Assembly: GCF_000819685.1 (NCBI RefSeq)
Contig: NZ_CDBR01000025.1
Coordinates: forward strand, 62,001-126,000
DNA: 64,000 nt
Direction of reading: 5' to 3'
From: Aeromonas allosaccharophila
GTDB lineage: Bacteria; Pseudomonadota; Gammaproteobacteria; Enterobacterales; Aeromonadaceae
Part shown: piece after piece, positions 1 through 9,899 of the stretch
Position numbering within the stretch: the first letter of the stretch is position 1
Layout of the letters: each line of letters opens with the position of its first letter
Program-made: the position numbers and the translations under genes
Notes under the pieces: generated by a model
Seen by the model: only the letters and a program-made list of their open reading frames with translations
Told to the model about the DNA's origin: nothing
Database searches by the model: none

Positions 1-24
1 CATGCTGTTAACGATTTTGTTCAT
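1..24 (-). CDS. 5' end of an unidentified gene leaving the left edge
   Basis: Only eight codons are visible on the minus strand, reading M-N-K-I-V-N-S-M from an ATG at position 24. A GGAGA ribosome binding site lies about 8 bases upstream, so the start looks genuine. The gene is divergent from araBDA and shares its control region with it. By position it could be an arabinose-uptake gene or araC, but eight residues cannot decide this. Confidence 0.5.
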
Positions 25-155
25 GCGAGTGTCTCCAGGTGTTCTATCAATCCATGTATCCACGCAGTGCTGCTCATTGAGTCAATCAAGTCACAGCCAT
101 ATAAAAACATGCTTAAACAGGACTTTATTGTTGTTGCTAGTTGAGCGAACCAAGT

Positions 156-171
156 TGTAATCGTTTTCACA
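156..171. promoter_or_regulatory. Putative CRP (cAMP receptor protein) site
   Basis: The sequence TGTAA-N6-TCACA differs from the CRP consensus TGTGA-N6-TCACA at a single position. It lies between two divergent promoters of a sugar catabolic locus, which is where catabolite control is expected. Confidence 0.65.
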
Positions 172-281
172 TGGAAAAATGGAGAGCAGGATCACGCCAT
201 GAAATTGCAGCCGTTTTGTCTATGTTTTCAGCAAAATAATCACATAGCGGATCTTCGATGGCCGTCACCCTCTTGTCGGCA

Positions 282-298
282 TAGCGTTTAAATCCATA
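282..298 (+). promoter_or_regulatory. Putative AraC site (araI1-like)
   Basis: The 17-mer matches the E. coli araI1 pattern TAGC-N7-TCCATA exactly at both conserved blocks (14 of 17 bases identical to the I1 sequence as I recall it). Its start lies 59 bases before a possible -10 element at 341-346, close to the I1-to-minus-10 distance at E. coli pBAD. A second AraC-like start, TAGCGGATC at 245-253, equals the first nine bases of E. coli araI2 but sits 37 bases upstream rather than 21 bases downstream. Confidence 0.6.
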
Positions 299-385
299 TT
301 TCCAGCAGCCAATGGCTAACCGCCCGTCCGGTCCATCTCCTATGGTTCCTCACCAGTCACCCCTCATTGATGGTCAGGAGCACTT

Positions 386-2077
386 ATGTCTGAGCACCCC
401 AGGTCCGAGCAGATCACCATCGGACTCGATTTCGGCAGCGATTCGGTCAGGGCACTCGCCGTGCGCTGCCACGACGGCACCGAGCTGGCAACCCAAGTCG
501 TCTATTACCCGCGCTGGCAGGCTGGTCATTACTGTCAGTCGGTCACCAACCAGTTTCGCCACCACCCCCTCGACTATCTGGAATCCATGGAGCAAGCGGT
601 GGTGGCGGTGGTGAGCCAGCTCACCCCGAGTCAGCGCGCCGCCGTGCGCGGCATCGGGGTGGACAGCACCGGCTCCACACCGGCCCCCATCGACGAGGAG
701 GGCCGTGTGCTGGCCCTGCGCCCGGAGTTTGCCGACAACCCCAACGCCATGTTCGTGCTGTGGAAGGATCACACCGCCATCGAGGAGGCCGAGGCCATCA
801 CGGCGCTGTGTCACGGCGGCCGGTTCCCCGACTACAGCCGCTACATCGGCGGGGTCTACTCCTCCGAGTGGTTCTGGGCCAAGATACTGCACGTCTCCCG
901 CAGTGACGCGGCCGTGCGCGCCGCCGCCTGCAACTGGATCGAGCTGTGCGACTGGGTTCCCGCCATCCTGAGCGGTACCCAGGTCCCGGCCGACATCCGG
1001 CGCGGGCGCTGCTCCGCCGGCCACAAGTCCCTCTGGCACCCGAGCTGGGGCGGCCTGCCCCCCGCCGAGTTTCTCAACGCGCTGGACCCGCTGTTGACCG
1101 AGGATCTCGACTACCCGCTCTTTACCAACAGCTGGACCGCCGATCTGCCGGTCGGCACCCTGACCCCGGAATGGGCGGAGCGACTGCACCTATCCTGCGA
1201 GGTGGTGATAGCCGGCGGCGCCTTTGACTGCCACATGGGGGCGGTGGGAGCCGGGGCCGGCAACAATGCGCTGGTGAAGGTGATAGGCACCTCCACCTGC
1301 GACATCCTGATCGCCGACGAAGCCACCATAGGTGATCGCGCCATTGCCGGGATCTGCGGCCAGGTGGACGGCAGCGTGGTGCCGGGCATGGTGGGGCTGG
1401 AGGCGGGACAATCGGCGTTCGGCGACATCTACGCCTGGTATCAGCGCCAGCTCGGCTGGCCGCTGGAGAGCCTCGCCGCCCAGTACCCCGAGCTGCGCAC
1501 CGCCATCGAGGCCCACAAGCGGGAACTGTTGCCAAGCCTCGCCGCCGCCTGGGAGCAGCAGCGCGATCTGGCCCACCTGCCGGTGGTACTCGACTGGTTC
1601 AACGGTCGCCGCACCCCTTACGCCAACCAGCGCCTGCAGGGCACCCTCACGGGCATCAACCTCGGTACCGATGCGCCCGATCTCTTTGGCGCCCTGGTGG
1701 CCTCCACCGCCTTCGGGGCCCGCAGCATCATGGAGTGCATGACCAGTCAGCAGGTGCCGGTGGAGCAGGTGATCGCCCTTGGCGGCATCGCCCGCAAGTC
1801 AGCCACCGTGATGCAGACCTGCGCCGACGTGATGAACAGGCCCATCCAGGTGGTGGCCTCGGATCAGTGCTGCGCTCTGGGGGCGGCCATCTTTGCCGCC
1901 GTGGCGGCCGGTATCCACGCCGATGTGGCCAAGGCCCAGCACCACATGGCGAGCGCCGTGGAGCGCACCCACCAGCCTGACCCCGAGCGGGTCGCCGAAT
2001 ACGAGCGTCTCTACCAGCGCTACCTCACCTGGGGCGCCGCCGCCGAGCCGCTCTACAACCGGGGGATACCGGCATGA
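386..2077 (+). CDS. araB: L-ribulokinase AraB
   Basis: This gene encodes the 563-residue kinase that phosphorylates L-ribulose to L-ribulose 5-phosphate, the second step of arabinose use. The N-terminus has the FGGY-kinase phosphate loop ([11 protein letters not shown], residues 12-22) and the C-terminal half has the second nucleotide-binding element (ALGGIARKS, about residues 462-470). The length matches E. coli AraB (566). The start is fixed by AGGAG 6 bases ahead. The stop overlaps the araD start as ATGA, so the two are translationally coupled. It is the first gene of an araBDA operon, in which D precedes A, unlike E. coli araBAD. Confidence 0.95.
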   Translation: MSEHPRSEQITIGLDFGSDSVRALAVRCHDGTELATQVVYYPRWQAGHYCQSVTNQFRHHPLDYLESMEQAVVAVVSQLTPSQRAAVRGIGVDSTGSTPAPIDEEGRVLALRPEFADNPNAMFVLWKDHTAIEEAEAITALCHGGRFPDYSRYIGGVYSSEWFWAKILHVSRSDAAVRAAACNWIELCDWVPAILSGTQVPADIRRGRCSAGHKSLWHPSWGGLPPAEFLNALDPLLTEDLDYPLFTNSWTADLPVGTLTPEWAERLHLSCEVVIAGGAFDCHMGAVGAGAGNNALVKVIGTSTCDILIADEATIGDRAIAGICGQVDGSVVPGMVGLEAGQSAFGDIYAWYQRQLGWPLESLAAQYPELRTAIEAHKRELLPSLAAAWEQQRDLAHLPVVLDWFNGRRTPYANQRLQGTLTGINLGTDAPDLFGALVASTAFGARSIMECMTSQQVPVEQVIALGGIARKSATVMQTCADVMNRPIQVVASDQCCALGAAIFAAVAAGIHADVAKAQHHMASAVERTHQPDPERVAEYERLYQRYLTWGAAAEPLYNRGIPA

Positions 2078-2772
2078 ACCTCCAGATGCTCAAGGAGCAG
2101 GTGCTCGTCGCCAACCTGGATCTGCCGCGCCACGGCCTGGTGACCTTCACCTGGGGCAACGTGAGCGGCATCGACCGGGAACAAGGTCTGGTGGTTATCA
2201 AGCCGAGCGGCGTCAGTTACGAGCGGATGCGGGTCGAGGACATGGTGGTGCTGGATCTGGCGGGCAAGCAGGTAGAAGGCGCCTTGCGCCCCTCCTCCGA
2301 CACCGCCACCCACCTGGTGCTCTATCGCGCCTATCCCGAGCTTGGCGGCGTGGTGCACACCCACTCCACCCATGCCACCGCCTGGGCCCAGGCGGGGCGT
2401 GCCATCCCCATTTTCGGTACCACCCAGGCCGACTACTTTCACGGCGAGATCCCCTGCTCTCGCCTGCTCACCCCGGGGGAAGTCGAGGAGGATTACGAGG
2501 GGCTGACCGGTCATCTCATCGTCGAGACCCTCAAGCAGACCCCCATTCTCACCATGCCGGGGGTGCTGGTGGCCAACCACGGCCCCTTCAGCTGGGGCAA
2601 GAGTGCCGAAGACGCGGTGCACAACGCCGTGGTGCTGGAGGAGGTGGCGCGCATGGCCTGGCTCACCGGCCAGATAAACCCCGCGGCCCGCCCCCTGCCC
2701 GATTACCTGCAGGAGAAGCACTACCAGCGCAAACATGGCAAACACGCCTATTACGGCCAGACAAAAGCATAA
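2074..2772 (+). CDS. araD: L-ribulose-5-phosphate 4-epimerase AraD
   Basis: This is a 232-residue class II aldolase-fold enzyme that converts L-ribulose 5-phosphate to D-xylulose 5-phosphate, feeding arabinose carbon into the pentose phosphate pathway. The zinc-ligand cluster HTHSTH gives H95 and H97, as in E. coli AraD, and a third histidine is in VANHG (H169). Its start overlaps the end of araB by four bases. It is followed after 13 bases by araA, so all three genes form one transcript. Confidence 0.95.
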   Translation: MNLQMLKEQVLVANLDLPRHGLVTFTWGNVSGIDREQGLVVIKPSGVSYERMRVEDMVVLDLAGKQVEGALRPSSDTATHLVLYRAYPELGGVVHTHSTHATAWAQAGRAIPIFGTTQADYFHGEIPCSRLLTPGEVEEDYEGLTGHLIVETLKQTPILTMPGVLVANHGPFSWGKSAEDAVHNAVVLEEVARMAWLTGQINPAARPLPDYLQEKHYQRKHGKHAYYGQTKA

Positions 2773-2785
2773 TGAGGACACCAAG

Positions 2786-4285
2786 ATGGAATTGATGAAA
2801 CAGCTGGAAGTGTGGTTCCTGGTCGGCAGCCAGCACCTGTATGGCGCCGTCACCCTGAAGCAGGTGGCCGATCACGCCCACACCATCACCAGCCAGCTCA
2901 ACGAGCACGCCGGCCTGCCGGTCAAGATAGTGCTCAAGCCCACCGGCACCACCCTCGACGAGATAAGCGCGGTAGCCCGCGATGCCAATCACGACCAGCG
3001 CTGCATCGGGCTCATGGTGTGGATGCACACCTTCTCCCCCGCCAAGATGTGGATCCCGGCCCTCAGCCAGTTGCAAAAACCCCTGTTGCAGTTCCACACC
3101 CAGTTCAACCGGGATCTGCCCTGGAGCGAGATCGACATGGACTTCATGAACCTGAACCAGACCGCCCATGGCGGCCGTGAGTTCGGTTTTATGGGGGCCC
3201 GGCTGCGGCTGCCGCGCACCGTGGTGGTCGGTCACTGGCAAGATGAAGAGGCCCACCGCAAGCTGGGCAACTGGATGCGTGTCGCCGCCGCCATTCACGA
3301 CAGCCGCCACCTGAAGATCGCCCGCTTTGGCGACAACATGCGCAACGTGGCCGTCACAGAGGGCGACAAGATTGAGGCCCAGATCCAGTTCGGCTATCAG
3401 GTGAACTACCACCCGGTCGGCGATCTGGTGAAGGTGATCGACGCCGTGCCCGCAAGCGACATCGAGGCGCTGCTGGCCGAATACGAAGAGAGCTACACCC
3501 TGACCGAGGCGGTGCAGGCGGGCGGGCCGCTTCGCGCCTCTCTCTATGAGGCTGCGCGCCAGGAGCTGGGGATGAAGAAGTTCCTCACCGACGGCGGCTT
3601 TGGCGCCTTCACCACCACCTTCGAGGATCTTCATGGCCTGCACCAGCTGCCGGGGCTCGCCTGCCAGCGCCTGATGCAACAAGGCTTCGGGTTCGGGGCG
3701 GAAGGGGACTGGAAGACGGCCGCGCTGCTGCGCACCCTCAAAGTGATGGGAACCGGTCTTGCGGGCGGCACCTCCTTTATGGAGGACTACACCTACCACC
3801 TGGAGGCAGGCAATAATCTGGTGCTGGGGGCTCACATGCTGGAGGTCTGCCCCTCCATCGCCGCCGATAAACCCGTGCTGGATGCCCAGCATCTGGGCAT
3901 AGGCAAGAAGGCCGACCCGGCCCGCCTGCTGTTTGCGGCCCCCGCCGGCAAGGCGGTCAACGCCAGCCTGATCGATCTGGGCAACCGCTTCCGGCTGGTG
4001 GTCAATCAGCTGGAAGTGGTGGACTTGCCAGAAGCCATGCCCAAGCTGCCGGTGGCCAGCGCACTGTGGAACCCCATGCCGGATCTGCAGACCAGCGCCG
4101 AGGCCTGGATCCTGGCCGGCGCCGCCCACCACTCTGTGTTCACCCAGTCGGTAGACATAGAGCAGCTGCGCACCTTCGCCGACATCATGGGTATCGAGTT
4201 TGTGGTCATCGACGAGCACACCCGCATCCCCGAGTTCAAGCAGACGCTGCAGTGGAATGAGGTTTACTACAAAGTGTGCAACTAA
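2786..4285 (+). CDS. araA: L-arabinose isomerase AraA
   Basis: The gene encodes a 499-residue isomerase (E. coli 500) that converts L-arabinose to L-ribulose, the first step of the pathway. The manganese ligands of the family are present at E306 (GAEGDW), E333 (FMEDYT) and H350 (GAHMLE), with a histidine pair at 448-449. The reading frame is open for 17 more codons upstream, but those overlap araD. The ATG at 2786 has an AGGACA ribosome binding site and gives the family N-terminus. It closes the araBDA operon and is followed by a strong terminator. Confidence 0.95.
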   Translation: MELMKQLEVWFLVGSQHLYGAVTLKQVADHAHTITSQLNEHAGLPVKIVLKPTGTTLDEISAVARDANHDQRCIGLMVWMHTFSPAKMWIPALSQLQKPLLQFHTQFNRDLPWSEIDMDFMNLNQTAHGGREFGFMGARLRLPRTVVVGHWQDEEAHRKLGNWMRVAAAIHDSRHLKIARFGDNMRNVAVTEGDKIEAQIQFGYQVNYHPVGDLVKVIDAVPASDIEALLAEYEESYTLTEAVQAGGPLRASLYEAARQELGMKKFLTDGGFGAFTTTFEDLHGLHQLPGLACQRLMQQGFGFGAEGDWKTAALLRTLKVMGTGLAGGTSFMEDYTYHLEAGNNLVLGAHMLEVCPSIAADKPVLDAQHLGIGKKADPARLLFAAPAGKAVNASLIDLGNRFRLVVNQLEVVDLPEAMPKLPVASALWNPMPDLQTSAEAWILAGAAHHSVFTQSVDIEQLRTFADIMGIEFVVIDEHTRIPEFKQTLQWNEVYYKVCN

Positions 4286-4334
4286 TTAACCAGTGGATGA
4301 CTCACGATTTGTCACAGTGGGTTTCTGCCCATAT

Positions 4335-4367
4335 AAAAAAACGACGCCAGCTGGCGTCGTTTTTTTA
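4335..4367. terminator. Bidirectional rho-independent terminator
   Basis: A perfect 10-base stem (ACGACGCCAG/CTGGCGTCGT, 4341-4360) has an A-run on the left and a T-run on the right. It can end both araBDA (plus) and the convergent methyltransferase gene (minus). Confidence 0.9.
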
Positions 4368-4389
4368 TGGGCGAGTGTCAGGTGATGAC

Positions 4390-5742
4390 TCACGCCTTGG
4401 CGGGCTGGCTCAGGCGAGCAACCGCTTCCACATGCATGGAGTGCGGGAACATATCGACCGGCTGCACCTCGTCCAGCACGAAGCCCTGCTTGACCAGCCA
4501 GGCGAGATCGCGGGCCAGGGTCTGCGGGTTGCAGGAGACATAAACCAGACGACGGGGCGCCATGGCGACCAGGGTCTGCAGCACAGCCTTGTCACAGCCT
4601 TTGCGCGGCGGATCCATCACCACCACATCAGCAGTCACACCCTGGGCGTGCAGTTCGGGCATCAGCTGCTCGGCCTTACCGACGTGGAATTCGGTGTGTT
4701 CGATGCCGTTGAGGGCCGCGTTGCGGCGGGCATCGCTGATGGCGCTCTCCACCGACTCGATCCCGACTACCTTGGCGGCCTTGCCTGCCAGGAACAGGGA
4801 GATGGTGCCGATACCGCAATAGATGTCGAACACTGTCTCGTTGCCGGTCAGCTCGGCATACTCGAGGGCGCTGGAGTAGAGCACATCGGTCTGGGTCGGG
4901 TTGTTCTGGAAGAAGGAGAGCGGCGAGATCTCGAACTCGAGTTCGTGGATCTTGTCGCGGATCACCCCTTCGCCCAACAGCACCCGGTTGGTAGCGCCCA
5001 GAATGCGGTTGGTGCGCTCATCGTTGATGTTCTGCACCAGAGTGGTAACCGGCAGATCGCTCAGGGCCGCCAGCAGCTCGGCTTCGAACGGCAGCGCCTC
5101 ACCCAGGGTTACCAGCACGACCATCAGCTCGCCACTCTTGAAGCCCTTGCGGGTCATCAGGTTGCGCACGCAGCCGGTGTGGTTCACTTCGTCATAGGCC
5201 GCAATGTCGTGCTCGCGCATCCAGTTGCGCACCCGAGCGTTCAGCTCCACGTGCAGTGAGTCCTGCACCGCACAGTCATCGGCGGTGATGAGATCGTGGG
5301 AGTGCTTGCGATAAAAACCGATCTCGGCACCCACTTCACAGCTGCGCACCGCATATTGCGCCTTGTTGCGATAGGCGAACGGGCTCTCCATGCCAAGGAT
5401 ATCCTTGACCGGAGTGTCACCCAGCCCGGCCTGCTCCAGTGCGCTCTGCACCAGTGCCTGCTTGAGCTTGAGCTGGGCCGGATAGGCCAGCGGGCGCACC
5501 TGACAGCCACCGCACTCGGTGTTGGGGCAGAAATCGGCAACCCGATCAGCAGAGGGCTGGAGCAGCTCGGCGACCTTGCCGTGCAGATAGTTCGGCTTGA
5601 CCTCGGTCAGCTCCACCAGCGCCTGCTCACCGGGCAGCAGACCTTCGACAAACAGGGGGCGATCGAACAGGCGTCCTTTGCCATCTCCTTTGTCGGTCAG
5701 TTCCAGGATCTCGATCTGGTGTTGATGTCCCACTAACGGCAT
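4390..5742 (-). CDS. rlmD: 23S rRNA (uracil-C5)-methyltransferase, RlmD/RlmCD type
   Basis: This 450-residue TrmA/RumA-family enzyme would methylate a uracil at C5 in 23S rRNA. It has an N-terminal TRAM-like region (about 5-60), the 4Fe-4S cysteines C72, C77 and C80 in FCPNTECGGC, an AdoMet site (IYCGIGTISLF), the DPPRKGC motif and the nucleophile motif VSCNP. The longer open frame has extra codons, but the ATG at 5742 is preceded by GGAG and gives the TRAM start. The motifs DPPRKGC and YCGIGTISLFLA match the Firmicutes RlmCD group better than E. coli RlmD (DPARAGA), so its target could be U747, U1939 or both. It is divergent from proS. Confidence 0.85.
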   Translation of the reverse strand: MPLVGHQHQIEILELTDKGDGKGRLFDRPLFVEGLLPGEQALVELTEVKPNYLHGKVAELLQPSADRVADFCPNTECGGCQVRPLAYPAQLKLKQALVQSALEQAGLGDTPVKDILGMESPFAYRNKAQYAVRSCEVGAEIGFYRKHSHDLITADDCAVQDSLHVELNARVRNWMREHDIAAYDEVNHTGCVRNLMTRKGFKSGELMVVLVTLGEALPFEAELLAALSDLPVTTLVQNINDERTNRILGATNRVLLGEGVIRDKIHELEFEISPLSFFQNNPTQTDVLYSSALEYAELTGNETVFDIYCGIGTISLFLAGKAAKVVGIESVESAISDARRNAALNGIEHTEFHVGKAEQLMPELHAQGVTADVVVMDPPRKGCDKAVLQTLVAMAPRRLVYVSCNPQTLARDLAWLVKQGFVLDEVQPVDMFPHSMHVEAVARLSQPAKA

Positions 5743-5931
5743 GAGCGGCTCCAAAAGTACTAAAAATGGGGGGTGATGAACGCGGCAGAGCCATGCCCAT
5801 CGAGAAAAGGTGGCAGAGTTTAGCGGAGATCCGGCCAAATTGCAGGCATAAAAAGCCTGCTTGTTGTAATGGTCATTACCCTGACCATCTGCCGGGCGTT
5901 GCCACCTTTCGGGTTGCGGCAAATTTAGCCC

Positions 5932-5960
5932 TTGGGCCATAACGCCCAGCCTGTTAAAAT
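5932..5960 (+). promoter_or_regulatory. Putative sigma70 promoter of proS
   Basis: A -35 element TTGGGC (5932-5937) and a -10 element TAAAAT (5955-5960) preceded by TGT are separated by 17 bases. They lie 56 bases ahead of the proS ATG, inside the 273-base interval between rlmD and proS. Confidence 0.55.
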
Positions 5961-6015
5961 TCCGCCCTTGAAATTATCCTGGGCCCCGCGCCCGTTCTAG
6001 CTAAGGTCTACCGCG

Positions 6016-7740
6016 ATGCGTACCAGCCAATATCTGCTTTCCACTCTCAAGGAAACCCCCTCCGACGCTGAAGTTGTCAGCCACCAGCTGATGCTGCGCG
6101 CCGGGATGATCCGTAAACTGGCCTCCGGCATGTATGCCTGGTTGCCAACCGGTCTGCGGGTACTGAAGAAAATCGAGAACATTGTTCGCGAAGAGATGAA
6201 CAATGCTGGTGCCGTCGAAGTCTCCATGCCGGTGGTGCAACCCGCCGAGCTGTGGCAGGAGTCCGGCCGCTGGGATGACTACGGTCCCGAGCTGTGCCGT
6301 CTGACCGACCGTCACAACCGTCCCTTCGTGCTGGGCCCGACCCACGAAGAGGTGATCACTGCGCTGGTGCGTTACGAAGTGAACAGCTACAAGCAGCTGC
6401 CGCTCAACCTCTACCAGATCCAGACCAAGTTCCGCGACGAAGTGCGCCCCCGTTTCGGCGTGATGCGTGGCCGCGAGTTCCTGATGAAGGATGCCTACTC
6501 CTTCCACATCGACAAAGAGTCTCTGGTCGATACCTACGAGAAGATGCACGCCGCCTACTGCAAGGCGTTCACCCGCATGGGCCTGAACTTCCGTCCGGTG
6601 CAGGCCGATACCGGCTCCATCGGGGGTACCGGTTCCCACGAATTCCAGGTGCTGGCCGAGAGCGGTGAAGACTTGATCGCCTTCTCCGACAGCTCCGATT
6701 ACGCCGCCAACATCGAGATGGCCGAAGCGCTGGCACCGGCTGGTGAGCGCGCTGCCGCCAGCGCAGCCCTGACCAAGGTTGCCACCCCGAACGTCCACAC
6801 CATCGATGAAGTGGCCGCCTTCCTGAACGTGGCACCGACCGCCATCGCCAAGACCCTGCTGGTACTGGCAGAGGAAGATGAGCACGGCAAGCAGGCCGTC
6901 ATCGCGCTGGTACTGCGTGGCGACCACGAGCTGAACGAGATCAAGGCCGAGAAACTGGCTGGCGTGGCCAACCCGCTGACCTTCGCCAACGACGAGCAGA
7001 TTAAAGCTGCCGCCGGTTGCGATGCAGGCTCCATCGGCCCGGTCGGCTTTGCCGGTCGCATCATCGTCGATCGCAGCGCTGCCCATCTGGCTGACTTCGT
7101 CTGCGGCGCCAACGAGACTGGCTTCCACCTGACCGGTGCCAACTGGGATCGCGACATCGCTACCTATGAAGTGGCCGACCTGCGCAACGTAGTAGAAGGC
7201 GACCCGAGCCCATGCGGCCAGGGCAAGCTGCTGCTCAAGCGCGGTATCGAAGTGGGCCACATCTTCCAGCTGGGTACCAAGTACTCAGAAGCGATGAAGG
7301 CGAGCGTGCTGAACGAAGGCGGCAAGTCCGTCACCATGGAGATGGGTTGCTACGGTATCGGGGTTTCCCGTCTGGTGGCGGCGGCCATCGAGCAAAACAA
7401 CGACCAGTACGGCATCATCTGGCCGGACGCCATCGCTCCGTTCGAAGTGGCCATCGTGCCGATGAACATGCACAAATCCGAGCGCGTGGCCGAGCAGGCA
7501 CAGCAGTTCTACGCCGAGCTGAAAGCCGCTGGTGTGGACGTGCTGTTCGACGACCGTAAAGAGCGTCCGGGCGTGATGTTCGCCGACATGGAGCTGCTGG
7601 GCATCCCGCATGCCATCGTCATCGGCGATCGCGGTCTGGACAACGGCGTGGTCGAGTACAAGTGCCGCCGCTCCGGCGAGAAGCAGGAAGTCGCCATTGG
7701 CGACATCATCGCCATGCTCAAGGCCAAGCTGGGCCGTTAA
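6016..7740 (+). CDS. proS: Prolyl-tRNA synthetase ProS
   Basis: This 574-residue cytoplasmic class II aminoacyl-tRNA synthetase charges tRNA-Pro. The catalytic core carries class II motif 2 ([10 protein letters not shown], then [12 protein letters not shown], about residues 138-164). The bacterial-type insertion domain that edits misacylated Ala-tRNA-Pro lies at about residues 225-400, and the anticodon-binding domain is at the C-terminus. The length equals that of the E. coli enzyme (572). An AAGG lies 9 bases before the ATG, and a strong terminator follows, so the gene looks monocistronic. Confidence 0.97.
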   Translation: MRTSQYLLSTLKETPSDAEVVSHQLMLRAGMIRKLASGMYAWLPTGLRVLKKIENIVREEMNNAGAVEVSMPVVQPAELWQESGRWDDYGPELCRLTDRHNRPFVLGPTHEEVITALVRYEVNSYKQLPLNLYQIQTKFRDEVRPRFGVMRGREFLMKDAYSFHIDKESLVDTYEKMHAAYCKAFTRMGLNFRPVQADTGSIGGTGSHEFQVLAESGEDLIAFSDSSDYAANIEMAEALAPAGERAAASAALTKVATPNVHTIDEVAAFLNVAPTAIAKTLLVLAEEDEHGKQAVIALVLRGDHELNEIKAEKLAGVANPLTFANDEQIKAAAGCDAGSIGPVGFAGRIIVDRSAAHLADFVCGANETGFHLTGANWDRDIATYEVADLRNVVEGDPSPCGQGKLLLKRGIEVGHIFQLGTKYSEAMKASVLNEGGKSVTMEMGCYGIGVSRLVAAAIEQNNDQYGIIWPDAIAPFEVAIVPMNMHKSERVAEQAQQFYAELKAAGVDVLFDDRKERPGVMFADMELLGIPHAIVIGDRGLDNGVVEYKCRRSGEKQEVAIGDIIAMLKAKLGR

Positions 7741-7762
7741 TTCCGCCCCCTTGCCTGAATAG

Positions 7763-7789
7763 AAAAGCGCGCCGTTTGGCGCGCTTTTT
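7763..7789 (+). terminator. Rho-independent terminator after proS
   Basis: A nine-base stem (AAGCGCGCC/GGCGCGCTT, 7765-7786) with a GTTT loop is followed by T-residues. The left arm is preceded by A-residues, so it may also serve the convergent gene at 7835. Confidence 0.9.
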
Positions 7790-7834
7790 GTTTCTGTATG
7801 TTCTGACGACGGCAACCGGATGGCGGGCTTCGCC

Positions 7835-8515
7835 TCAGGGATTGCGACCGATAAAGAGATCGGTCACGTGGCAGCTGCTTCTGGCTTCCAGTGCGTCGAG
7901 CATATAGGCCGCCGCATCTTCCGGGGTCATGAAACCGCTCGGATCCACATGATCCGAGTTGTCCCAAAATTCGCTGCGGATCCCGCTCGGGTAGAGGTTG
8001 ACCAGCCGCAGCGGCGAGCCTTTCAGCTCGGCGCGCAAGGATTCGAGAAAGCCACGCATCCCCCATTTGGAGGCGCAGTAGAGGCTCTCGTTGGCCTTGC
8101 CCACCTGCGCGGCGGAGGAGAGCACGTTGGCCAGCACTCCGCCTTTATCGCCGATGAGCCGCACCGTCTGCTGGGCCACCAGAATGGTGGAGATGAGATT
8201 GCTCTCCACCACACGGCGGATCTGCTCGGCGGTGTAGACACCGACCGGGCCGAATTCGCCCACCCCGGCGCAGTGCAGCACCAGCTCGGGCAAGCCGCCC
8301 CACTCCACCGCAGCGGCGAAGGCGACGTCGACCTCTTCATGGTGCGCCAGATCGGCAGCGATGCCGATCACCGCACTACCGAGCAGTTGCTCCTGCTCCT
8401 GCAGTCGCTGATAACGGCGCCCCATCATGGAAACCTGATGGCCCCGCTCAACCAGACCTATGGTCAGGGCCCGGCCCAGACCGGAACCGGCGCCAGTGAC
8501 TATGATGTGCCCCAT
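7835..8515 (-). CDS. Short-chain dehydrogenase/reductase
   Basis: This 226-residue classical SDR is an NAD(P)-dependent oxidoreductase of unknown substrate. The cofactor motif is TGAGSGLG (residues 7-14), HCAG at 81-84 corresponds to the usual NAG, and the catalytic residues are S133/S134, Y146 and K150 (YCASK). The frame extends 16 codons further upstream, but the ATG at 8515 has a very strong GAGGAGG ribosome binding site and begins directly with the Rossmann strand. Neighbours give no pathway clue. The family cannot be refined to a substrate from sequence alone. Confidence 0.85.
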   Translation of the reverse strand: MGHIIVTGAGSGLGRALTIGLVERGHQVSMMGRRYQRLQEQEQLLGSAVIGIAADLAHHEEVDVAFAAAVEWGGLPELVLHCAGVGEFGPVGVYTAEQIRRVVESNLISTILVAQQTVRLIGDKGGVLANVLSSAAQVGKANESLYCASKWGMRGFLESLRAELKGSPLRLVNLYPSGIRSEFWDNSDHVDPSGFMTPEDAAAYMLDALEARSSCHVTDLFIGRNP

Positions 8516-8632
8516 TATCCCTCCTCGTTGCCAGCTGATGGCCATATTGGAAAATAAACTCACAGTCCATAAACCAGCCGACCGTCAATGCGCTGCTCGA
8601 TGTTGGCGACGCGTCGTCAGACCACCGTCAGA

Positions 8633-9265
8633 TTAGAAAGTGAATTCACCACCCATGAACCAGCCGTCGATTGACTGATCGATATTGTCGAAATCGACTT
8701 TGGCTTCACGCCAGCCGGCGCGCAGCTTGATCGGCATGGAGGAGAACTTGTATGCGCCACCCAGACGGTAGTCATAGTTGTCTGCATCGTGAGTGCGCAG
8801 GTCGCCGAAGAAGGAGATACCGGTGCCCGGGATCTTCACTTCGCTGCCGGCATAGGCCATCAGGGTATCTTCTTTATAGCCCTGGCGGCCCCAGTAAACC
8901 TGCTCGCCATCGTAGTGACGACCGGTCATACCCAGATCGATCTTGAACAGATCGTTGTTGAACAGACGGTAGTAGAGGCTCAGATCGTAGGCGGTCAGGT
9001 CATTTTTGAACGCACCGCCGGAGGTGCTGAAATCGGAGACTTCAAACTTGGCGTTCGGCAGGAAGATGATGCCGTGTTCCAGTTGCAGATAGCCGTTCCA
9101 GTTGTAGCTGTCGTCATAGCTGCCATCGGCACTGGTGCCGTAAGCCTGACCACTGCCCTTGGCTGCCCATACGTCAGCACCGGCGGCGAAACGCCAGTCG
9201 TCAGCGGCCATGGCACTCTGGCTGCACAGAGCCAACACAAAACCGGCAATCAGTGTCTTCTTCAT
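8633..9265 (-). CDS. Outer-membrane beta-barrel protein (TIGR04219-like)
   Basis: The product has 210 residues. A signal peptide (MKKTLIAGFVLALCSQSAMA) is followed by a mature chain of alternating aromatic strands that ends in ...GGEFTF, the terminal phenylalanine typical of proteins inserted by BamA. The pattern resembles the small barrels annotated as TIGR04219, whose function is unknown. The start at 9265 is chosen because it begins the signal peptide and has AGAGGAAG upstream; eight further in-frame codons upstream are ignored. It lies downstream of, and probably separate from, the PCuAC gene. Confidence 0.75.
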   Translation of the reverse strand: MKKTLIAGFVLALCSQSAMAADDWRFAAGADVWAAKGSGQAYGTSADGSYDDSYNWNGYLQLEHGIIFLPNAKFEVSDFSTSGGAFKNDLTAYDLSLYYRLFNNDLFKIDLGMTGRHYDGEQVYWGRQGYKEDTLMAYAGSEVKIPGTGISFFGDLRTHDADNYDYRLGGAYKFSSMPIKLRAGWREAKVDFDNIDQSIDGWFMGGEFTF

Positions 9266-9359
9266 CACTTCACTTCCTCTTGCATACATGGAAAGGGCAC
9301 TATTTTACTCGGCACAGCCAAAATACCCAGCGGGAATGCTGAACAAGCGACGACAAATG

Positions 9360-9809
9360 TCAGTGCTTCATATGATCCATCTCTGCCATCGGCTCAATCG
9401 GCTTCACCGGCAGCGACAGATCCAGCTTCTGACCATCGTCCATGGTGAGGGTAAGCGGAACAGGAGTCTGCTCGGAGAGCGTGCCCACCCCGAACAGCAT
9501 GATGTGCAGGCTGCCCGGTTTCAGCACCGCCTCGCCCTTGGCCGGGATCTCGATGCTCTCGACCTGACGCATCTTCATCACACCATTTTCGTGCAGGTGA
9601 GTGTGCAGCTCGGCACGCCCGGCCGCAGCAGAAGCTGCCGCCACCAGCTTGACCGGCTGGTCGGCGTCATTCTTGAGCACCATAAAGGCGGCGGTGTTGG
9701 GGGAACCCGGCGGCAACAGGCGCACATAGCCATCGACGGCCTCGACCTTGGCCAGTGCCGGCGCCGTCATACCCAGAACCAGCAGAGAATAAAACGCACG
9801 TTTAAACAT
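9360..9809 (-). CDS. Periplasmic PCuAC copper chaperone
   Basis: This 149-residue exported protein belongs to the PCuAC (DUF461) family, which carries Cu(I) in the periplasm, in other bacteria for cytochrome oxidase CuA or CuB assembly. A signal peptide covers about residues 1-20. The copper-site pattern is visible as a histidine/methionine cluster (HTHLHENGVMKM) and, further on, LHIMLFG, giving the H...M...HxM arrangement. The tail MAEMDHMKH adds more potential ligands. The gene is divergent from the crotonase gene, with a 90-base gap. Confidence 0.85.
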   Translation of the reverse strand: MFKRAFYSLLVLGMTAPALAKVEAVDGYVRLLPPGSPNTAAFMVLKNDADQPVKLVAAASAAAGRAELHTHLHENGVMKMRQVESIEIPAKGEAVLKPGSLHIMLFGVGTLSEQTPVPLTLTMDDGQKLDLSLPVKPIEPMAEMDHMKH

Positions 9810-9899
9810 GGTTGAAATCCTTTTATGATGTTGTTAAACGGCCCAGAGGTTACCGCAACGGCAACCTTTTTTGCACCTTTCAATAACAAGGATTTAGAC

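Larger units (their letters stand above)
25..385. promoter_or_regulatory. Divergent ara control region
   Basis: This 361-base AT-rich stretch separates the leftward gene from araB and holds no gene. It contains a CRP-like palindrome (156-171), AraC-like sites (245-253 and 282-298), a possible -10 element TATGGT (341-346) and an AGGAG ribosome binding site (376-380) ahead of the araB ATG at 386. The layout, with CRP near the middle and AraC sites next to the araB promoter, resembles the E. coli araC/araBAD control region. Confidence 0.6.

Noticed and set aside
229-253. A second paired AraC half-site (CAGCAAAATAATC) ahead of TAGCGGATC
   Set aside because: The two starts are 16 bases apart, not about 21, so they would not lie on the same face of the helix; only the single elements are reported.
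2663-4219. A 518-codon open frame on the minus strand opposite araA
   Set aside because: It is an antisense shadow with His/Gly/Gln-rich composition; araA on the other strand has exact catalytic residues.
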